The notes under the pieces were generated by a model, which ran no database searches, was not told the DNA's origin, and saw only the letters and a list, made by a program, of their open reading frames with translations. A DNA stretch of 18,648 nucleotides, from NCBI GenBank assembly GCA_030040525.1, contig JASHTN010000257.1:1-18648 (forward strand). Reading direction: 5' to 3'. This document shows positions 13,944 to 18,648 of this stretch, one piece after another. The translations under genes and the position numbers were made by a program. This DNA is from Gammaproteobacteria bacterium (GTDB taxonomy: Bacteria > Pseudomonadota > Gammaproteobacteria > Steroidobacterales > Steroidobacteraceae). How positions within the stretch are numbered: the first letter of the stretch is position 1; each line of letters starts with the position of its first letter.

Positions 13944-14729
13944 CTAGACGGCCGGCGGCGGGTCTCGACGCAGCTTCAGGGCTTGTCGAAGGTCGCGCCG
14001 CTCTTCCCTGACGGCAGTGGGCGAACGTCCGAGAACGCGCCGAAACGTTCGATTCATGTGGCTCTGATCGCAAAACCCTGTCTGCAGCGCGATGGAAGCA
14101 TACGGCTGGCTGGTCTCCCGCAGGAGACGCGTCGCGCGTTCGACGCGGAATCGAGCTGCACTCTCGCGCAACCCTTCTCCGGTTGCGTGCCGGTAGGCGG
14201 ATCCGACCCATGACGGATGGCGGCTCACCTCTCCCGCGAGGTCGCAGATTTTGAGGGCCGAGTCTTCCCGAAGACGTCGGTTGACGCTCCCGATCCAGCT
14301 CGCAGGCTCCAGCTCAGGTTGCCGCATCGCCCCGGCCAGGAACCGCTGCAGCGCTTCACGAAGGCGCCCTTCAGACGCTTCGGTCTCGCAGGCGCGAGCG
14401 AGGCATCGCGCCTCACTGCCGGCGCGACCTCCGACCCGCAGCAAGACCGGCAGAGTTGGCAGCCACCGGGGTCCAAGCCAATCGGGATCGAACTCGATCT
14501 CGATCTGTTCGAATCCAACCGCCACGGTCGTATTGCGATGCGCTGCGCCGGCGCGATAGAGGACCGCAGACGGGCCGGAGATAAACCTCCTGCCGACTTC
14601 AGTCTCGTTCCAGTAGGAGCCCATCACAAAGAGCGAGAGAACGGGCCAATCGTGGGCGTGCTCTGGTACGCAGGCGTGGCTCCGGTCGATGATCCTCCTG
14701 ATGCAGGCTCCGCTGAAGCTTCGCAGCAC
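13944..14729 (-). CDS. AraC-family transcriptional regulator
   Basis: This is a 261-residue regulator. The N-terminal part is a cupin-like sensor with HACVPEHAHDWPVLSLFVMGSYW (18-40) and the GPSAVLYRAGAAHRN turn (52-66). The C-terminal DNA-binding unit holds two helix-turn-helix motifs: KICDLAGEVSRHPSWVGSAYRHATG (160-184) and ASIALQTGFCDQSHMNRTFRRVLGRSPTAVR (211-241), the latter with the Gly-Phe-x-Asp-Gln-Ser-His core of the AraC/XylS family. GTG 14729 is chosen because GAGGAAAG lies 3 nt upstream and the protein then starts at the cupin. The frame is open further upstream into the divergent hydrolase gene without supporting signals. It is the first gene of the minus-strand block and divergent from an exported hydrolase (212-bp gap), so it could control both sides. 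It looks less GC-rich than the plsY/birA region. Confidence 0.88.
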   Translation of the reverse strand: MLRSFSGACIRRIIDRSHACVPEHAHDWPVLSLFVMGSYWNETEVGRRFISGPSAVLYRAGAAHRNTTVAVGFEQIEIEFDPDWLGPRWLPTLPVLLRVGGRAGSEARCLARACETEASEGRLREALQRFLAGAMRQPELEPASWIGSVNRRLREDSALKICDLAGEVSRHPSWVGSAYRHATGEGLRESAARFRVERATRLLRETSQPYASIALQTGFCDQSHMNRTFRRVLGRSPTAVREERRDLRQALKLRRDPPPAV

Positions 14730-14941
14730 CGGCTTTCCTCTGGACAGCGATGGTGGGGCTCTTAGATAAATGGGCAGGAGGCGGGCCGTCAAGTGACCCA
14801 GACCGCGATGCGTGATGCCGCGATGCTTTGCACCTTGAATCCGTCCAATACAGGACCGGAGACGCACGCTAAAAGGTCCCATTTCGCCAAGCGCACACCA
14901 GAGAGATCGACCCACCGTTGTGGCGTCAGGAGCGAAGACTC

Positions 14942-16312
14942 GTGTCATCCGTGAACTGCTTCGCCTCGTACTACATCGCCTTATGCGCGTTGTTCGCAGC
15001 ACCCTCGATCGTACGGGCAGCCGATAGCGCGGATTGTCGCGTCGGCACCTACCGGCTGGCCGACGGAGCCGTGGTCGATGTCGCGCCAGACGATGACGAT
15101 ACGCTGCGCTGGACCCAATTCGATGGCACGACCGGCGTGCTGCACCCGGGCGCCGATGGAGTCTGGAAGAGTACTCAGGGCTGGACCGATCGAGCGGACG
15201 GGATCACCGTGAGGTTCTCGGCTTGCCCCCGGGGACAAATGATTTTCGGCGACGTTTCGGCTCGGCGGGTTGCGCTTGATGTGAAGGAGGCGACGTTCAA
15301 GAGTCGCGATACCGTGCTCGCTGGCCGTCTCGTCATGCCGCGGGGCGCGAAGCAGGTGCCGATCGTCGTTCTCCTCCACGGCTCAGAGCAGAGCTCCGCG
15401 CTCACCGACTCTTCGCTGCAGACCTATTTTCTGCAGCACCTGCTGCCGGCTGAAGGCGTGGGGGCGTTCGTTTACGACAAACGAGGCACTGGAAGCTCCG
15501 GCGGTCACTACACCCAGGACTACAGTCTATTGGCCGAGGATGCCGTGGCTGCGCTGGGTGAGGCCCGACAGCTGGCGGGCGCTCGTCTGGCTCGCATCGG
15601 CTATCAGGGGGGAAGCCAGGGCGGGTGGGTGGCTCCGCTGGCGGCCAACCGAACGTCCGTTGACTTTGTCATCGTGTGCTTTGGTCTGGCCGTCAATGTC
15701 ATCGACGAGGATCAGGAAGCGGTCGAGCTGCAAATGCGGGAGAAGGGCTATCCACCCGAGGTGATCGCCAAAGCACTCGAGGTGGCGAGCGCCGCCGAAA
15801 CCGTGTTCGAGAACGATTTCAAGAGCGGATTCCCGAAACTAGACGAAATGAGAAGCAGGTATGGAAGCGCTCCCTGGTACAAGGACGTGCAGGGCGATTA
15901 CGCATTTTTCGTGCTGCAGCAGCATTCGGACGCGGAACTCCGTGCGCTGGCGCCGAAATTCGCTTGGCACACGCCTTTTCACTACGATCCCATGCTTGCG
16001 CTGCGCGCCGACAAGGTGCCACAGCTCTGGGTCCTCGGCGGCGAGGACTATCAGGCACCGAGCGCGGAGACCAGCCGTCGCATCAAGTCACTCATCCGCG
16101 ACGGCCTGCCGTTCACGCTGGCCTACTATCCTGCCGGGGAGCACGGCATGACGTTGTTTGAGAGCAGCGCAGACGGCCAGCGAGTCTCGACACGCTATGC
16201 TCCAGGCTACATAAGGATGATCCGTGACTTCGCGCGTGACGGGAAGCTTCATGGAAGCTATGGCGATGCCAAGCTGACACCGATCACCGCGACCGGCGGG
16301 GCAAGGCGCTGA
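14942..16312 (+). CDS. Exported alpha/beta hydrolase
   Basis: This is a 456-residue protein with a signal peptide (hydrophobic 8-20, APSIVRAAD cleavage region) and an N-terminal beta-rich domain (about 30-115, with DGAVVDVAP repeats of short strands). An alpha/beta-hydrolase domain follows from about 120. It keeps the oxyanion HGS (146-148), the nucleophile elbow GGSQG with Ser225, Asp369 in VLGGEDYQAP and His401 in GEHGM, a full Ser-Asp-His triad. DKRGTGSSGG (179-188) is a common feature of peptidase-like and esterase members. A helical lid lies around 255-345. Substrate unknown; a periplasmic esterase or acyl-peptidase-like enzyme fits. GTG 14942 has AGGAG 9 nt upstream. A TTG at 14918 and a GTG at 14951 are alternatives. 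Divergent from the AraC gene, which may regulate it. Its codons look more mixed than those of plsY/birA. Confidence 0.85.
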   Translation: MSSVNCFASYYIALCALFAAPSIVRAADSADCRVGTYRLADGAVVDVAPDDDDTLRWTQFDGTTGVLHPGADGVWKSTQGWTDRADGITVRFSACPRGQMIFGDVSARRVALDVKEATFKSRDTVLAGRLVMPRGAKQVPIVVLLHGSEQSSALTDSSLQTYFLQHLLPAEGVGAFVYDKRGTGSSGGHYTQDYSLLAEDAVAALGEARQLAGARLARIGYQGGSQGGWVAPLAANRTSVDFVIVCFGLAVNVIDEDQEAVELQMREKGYPPEVIAKALEVASAAETVFENDFKSGFPKLDEMRSRYGSAPWYKDVQGDYAFFVLQQHSDAELRALAPKFAWHTPFHYDPMLALRADKVPQLWVLGGEDYQAPSAETSRRIKSLIRDGLPFTLAYYPAGEHGMTLFESSADGQRVSTRYAPGYIRMIRDFARDGKLHGSYGDAKLTPITATGGARR

Positions 16313-16325
16313 TAGGCGCCAGGTG

Positions 16326-17078
16326 TTATGCGCCCGAGCGCGCGCCCAGGCGATGCTGCAGCCGCTTCCTGAACCTCCGGCTCAACTGCAAACGGACCCC
16401 GGACCTCAATGCGACCTCATACTCGCCCCCGTCCTGAAGCTCGAGTCCATGAATCCGATCGAGGTTCACGATGACGGAGCGGTGAATGCGAATGAACTTC
16501 TCGTCACCCAGGTCCCGCTCGAGCTCTGACAGTGTCCGGCGCATGACGTGCGTGTCAGCCCCGACATGCAGGCAGGCGTAGTAACCGGCGGCCTCGACCC
16601 AGTCGATATCGGCGACATTCAGGAAGAGCACCTGACCTTTGCCCTTGACCACGAGGCGCCTCGCCGGCTGCGCTTGCAGCGGCGTGTAATGCGCGATCTT
16701 ATCCTTGGCACGACTCAGGGCGCGGGCGAAGCGCGAGTCGACAAACGGCTTCAACAGGTAGTCGAGCGCTCCCGCCTCGAAGGCGCGCAATGCATACGCG
16801 TCGTACGCGGTCACGAAAATGACGGCCGGCGGCAGCTCGCCGCCGAGCAACTCCAGCACGTCAAAGCCGCCGCATTCGGGCATTTGCACATCGAGAAACA
16901 CCAGATCGGGCTTTGACTCTCGGATCGCATCGATCGCTGCCAGGCCGGAGCCGCATTCGGCGACGGATCCAATGTCGGGGTCGCGGCGCAGCAGCACGGT
17001 CAGGTTACGCCGCGCCAGTGGCTCATCGTCAACCACCAGAGCTCGTATCGGAGCGAGTTGCCTCGCGACTGACGCCAT
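16326..17078 (-). CDS. LytTR-family response regulator
   Basis: This is a 250-residue response regulator of the LytR/AlgR type. The receiver domain (about 10-125) has Asp17-Asp18, the phosphate-accepting Asp63 in FLDVQMP, Thr90 and Lys110 in LLKPF. The LytTR DNA-binding domain spans about 145-245 (VLFLNVADIDWVEAAGYYACLH, then RTLSELERDL, FIRIHRSVIVNLDRI and a basic end). LytTR proteins bind paired direct repeats and bend DNA. The ATG follows the last base of the kinase stop codon with no gap (TGA then ATG), and GGAGGG lies upstream within the kinase gene, so the two are made together. Its 3' end converges on the hydrolase gene with only 13 bp between. The likely target includes the divergent exported-protein gene at 18307, but no repeat pair was clearly recognised. 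Confidence 0.93.
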   Translation of the reverse strand: MASVARQLAPIRALVVDDEPLARRNLTVLLRRDPDIGSVAECGSGLAAIDAIRESKPDLVFLDVQMPECGGFDVLELLGGELPPAVIFVTAYDAYALRAFEAGALDYLLKPFVDSRFARALSRAKDKIAHYTPLQAQPARRLVVKGKGQVLFLNVADIDWVEAAGYYACLHVGADTHVMRRTLSELERDLGDEKFIRIHRSVIVNLDRIHGLELQDGGEYEVALRSGVRLQLSRRFRKRLQHRLGARSGA

Positions 17079-18179
17079 TCACGCGCCCTCCGTGAACGGC
17101 AGGGTCACCACGACCTCCGCTCCGCCGGCCGCAGCGCGCCGCAGCTGCAGGTCGGATTGGCTGCCATGCAGGATCTGCAGGCGTGTGCGCAGATTGCCGA
17201 TGCCGACGCCGGTGTGCGTGGTCTGCGAGTCGGCAAGCACGCCCGGACCGTCGTTGTAGACGCTCAGGCGAAGGCTACCGTTGTGACACGCGCCGGCAAC
17301 CCGCACGGTTCCCCCGGCGACTCGCCGGGCAATGCCGTGCTTGATGGCGTTTTCCACGAGCGGTTGCAGCAGCAGGTTGGGAACCTGTGCGCGCAGCAGC
17401 TCGGCTGGGATATCAACACTGACCTGAAGACGGTCGCCAAAGCGGACCTTCTGAATCTCGAGGTAACGCTGCAGGTACTCGACTTCCTCCGCCAGGGTCA
17501 CCTGCGATCGGTGGGAGTCCTCCGAAGCGCGGCGCAGGAACTCGCTGAGTCCAACGATCATGCTGACCGCCTCGTCAGTTCTCTGGTCGCGCACCAGACC
17601 GGTGATGGAGTTGAGCGCGTTGTGCACAAAATGCGGCTCCATCTGTCCGCGCAGCGCGGCGAGCTGCGCTCGCGAGAGCTCCTCGTTGAGTCGCGCCGTC
17701 TCGGTGATCTGGCGGGCGATGCGCTCGCGTGCGTCCAGCAGATGGGTAACGGTCAGTATCAGCGCGTACGCAATGACGAATGTCAGAACCTGAAAGATGA
17801 GTGTCGTGGTCCAGGTGTCGATAAACGTCGGCCACTGTCGATTGCGCCACGGATTGAAGAGCACCTGAAGCCACGCGGACCATGTCTCGGTGACCGCGCT
17901 GATGAGGGCGAAAGCGGCGAGGTGTACGGCGAGCGTGCGTGCGCTTGTGCTGCGGATGATCGGGTAGCGCCGTGCCAGGCGCACGACAAGTGGCGTGGCC
18001 AGCGCCCATGGCAGCCAGGACGCGAGCTCGGTTCCGAACAGCGGCAGCCACGGGTGATGCCGGCCCTCCGCATGCATGATGAGTACGGCCTGACTCGCAT
18101 CGAACAAGCCGCCCGCGGACCAGATCGCTGCAATCCAGAGCCAACTCGTGGTGCGCACGCCGGTGTGAGTCTCGGTCAT
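17079..18179 (-). CDS. LytS/YehU-type sensor histidine kinase
   Basis: This is a 366-residue membrane kinase. About four hydrophobic segments lie between residues 12 and 146, with no extracellular ligand domain, followed by a short coiled coil (about 148-178). The His_kinase core has GQMEPHFVHNALNSITGL (178-195) with His183. The family usually has NPHFLFN, so EPHFVHN is a mild variant. HATPase motifs follow: LVENAIKHGI (274-283), NDGPG (309-313) and GVGIGNLRTRL (324-334). It phosphorylates the response regulator encoded directly after it. The signal is unknown; the sensor is likely the membrane part itself. ATG 18179 is chosen because the frame upstream runs into the divergent gene at 18307; the ribosome site is weak. 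A 127-bp gap separates the two divergent starts. Confidence 0.92.
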   Translation of the reverse strand: MTETHTGVRTTSWLWIAAIWSAGGLFDASQAVLIMHAEGRHHPWLPLFGTELASWLPWALATPLVVRLARRYPIIRSTSARTLAVHLAAFALISAVTETWSAWLQVLFNPWRNRQWPTFIDTWTTTLIFQVLTFVIAYALILTVTHLLDARERIARQITETARLNEELSRAQLAALRGQMEPHFVHNALNSITGLVRDQRTDEAVSMIVGLSEFLRRASEDSHRSQVTLAEEVEYLQRYLEIQKVRFGDRLQVSVDIPAELLRAQVPNLLLQPLVENAIKHGIARRVAGGTVRVAGACHNGSLRLSVYNDGPGVLADSQTTHTGVGIGNLRTRLQILHGSQSDLQLRRAAAGGAEVVVTLPFTEGA

Positions 18180-18306
18180 GGCGGTCACTCTACGCCAAGG
18201 GACCTGCTGCAGGCTCGTCCGTGCAGCGAATCGCCACGCCGATGCAGTAAGCGGTCTGTTTTGGGCCGATGGTTCGCCCTTACAGTGAGTCCCGAGAGGG
18301 CAGGAC

Positions 18307-18648
18307 ATGAAGAAGCGCAGTGCAATCGGGTTGCTGGCCGCAGGCTTCGTGGCTTGGACGAGCCTCAGCATCGGCGAGGCGACGGCAACGGGGAGCGAGA
18401 CGAGCGCGCCGACGCGCCCGCGCCTCGACATGGTCACGGTGCTCCAGGCCGCGGGACCCCATTCCTCGCTGGGAGATCACGCGAATGTCTTTGGCCGCCT
18501 TGTCGGAACCTGGGATGTCGAATATGTCGAATTCTCGAAGAACGGAACGGCAGCGCACCGCTCGGGCGAATTCATCGTGGGGTGGGTGATGGACGGGCGC
18601 GCCATACAGGACGTCTGGATCGTCTATCCGTCAGGCGGACGCAAGGAG
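18307..18648 (+). CDS. Exported DUF1579/lipocalin-like protein, N-terminal 114 residues (cut by window edge)
   Basis: The sequence from ATG 18307 stays open to the right edge. A signal peptide is visible (MKKR, hydrophobic 7-20, then Ala/Thr-rich). The mature part has FGRLVGTWDVEYVEFSKNG (62-80) and then SGEFIVGWVMDGRAIQDVW (87-105). Gly-x-Trp followed by a strand with polar turn, then Gly-Trp-x-x-Asp-Gly-Arg-Ala, is typical of DUF1579-like beta-barrel proteins of unknown role. GAGAGGGCAGGA lies just before the ATG. It is divergent from the LytS/LytTR pair, which often control an adjacent membrane or exported protein, so regulation by that pair is plausible but unproven. The C-terminus is outside the window. 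Confidence 0.7.
   Translation, partial: MKKRSAIGLLAAGFVAWTSLSIGEATATGSETSAPTRPRLDMVTVLQAAGPHSSLGDHANVFGRLVGTWDVEYVEFSKNGTAAHRSGEFIVGWVMDGRAIQDVWIVYPSGGRKE

Noticed and set aside
14918..14941. TTG 14918 start for the exported hydrolase
   Set aside because: GTG 14942 has a well-placed AGGAG; the TTG would place charged residues before the signal peptide and the ribosome site inside the gene.
16305..16320. GGCGC/GCGCC hairpin over the hydrolase stop as terminator
   Set aside because: The stem is only 5 bp with no U-run, and such pairs are common by chance at this GC content.

Overview
The window is GC-rich chromosomal DNA, about two-thirds G+C by eye. Genes are tightly packed, several start at GTG, and there are no rRNA, tRNA, insertion-sequence or CRISPR elements. 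The gene content (DdlA-type ligase, spinster-like MFS, PlsY/BirA, GGDEF-EAL, LytS/LytTR) suggests a Gram-negative proteobacterium. A high-GC gammaproteobacterium near the Steroidobacter/Nevskia/Xanthomonad groups is my guess; the sequence alone does not prove it.

Left part (1-6847). The window opens inside a D-Ala-D-Ala ligase gene on the minus strand. Divergent from it is a DJ-1/PfpI protein resembling isonitrile hydratase, then a small ABM-like dimeric-barrel protein preceded by an unusually hairpin-rich leader. Convergent to that is an exported gamma-glutamyltransferase-like protein whose substrate-binding and active-site residues differ from classical GGT. Divergent from the GGT is a MOSC-domain protein, followed by a membrane-anchored PAS-GGDEF-EAL protein. 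Three 15-bp direct repeats lie in the gap between the MOSC and GGDEF-EAL genes.

Middle (6848-11550). A spinster-like MFS transporter is divergent from a CtlX-type citrulline/arginine-deiminase-related hydrolase. The hydrolase is followed on the same strand by PlsY, BirA and a conserved protein of unknown function. The short or overlapping junctions suggest an operon mixing amino-acid breakdown, phospholipid synthesis and biotin attachment.

Accessory-looking block (11578-16312). All on the minus strand, in transcription order, are: an AraC regulator, a 2-hydroxychromene-2-carboxylate-isomerase-like DsbA-fold protein, an exported YHS-like protein, a 3-hydroxyisobutyrate-dehydrogenase-family oxidoreductase, and the last 64 codons of an MFS transporter that has lost the rest of its gene. 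Divergent from the AraC gene is an exported alpha/beta hydrolase. I read this as a small regulated catabolic operon whose transporter has been deleted. The true substrate is not visible.

Right end (16326-18648). A LytS-type sensor kinase gene abuts a LytTR response regulator gene with no bases between them. Divergent from the kinase is the start of an exported DUF1579/lipocalin-like protein, cut by the window edge. I did not find a clearly new multi-gene defence or mobile system. The best leads are the decayed catabolic operon, the divergent GGT, the structured leader of the ABM gene and the repeat array upstream of the c-di-GMP gene.
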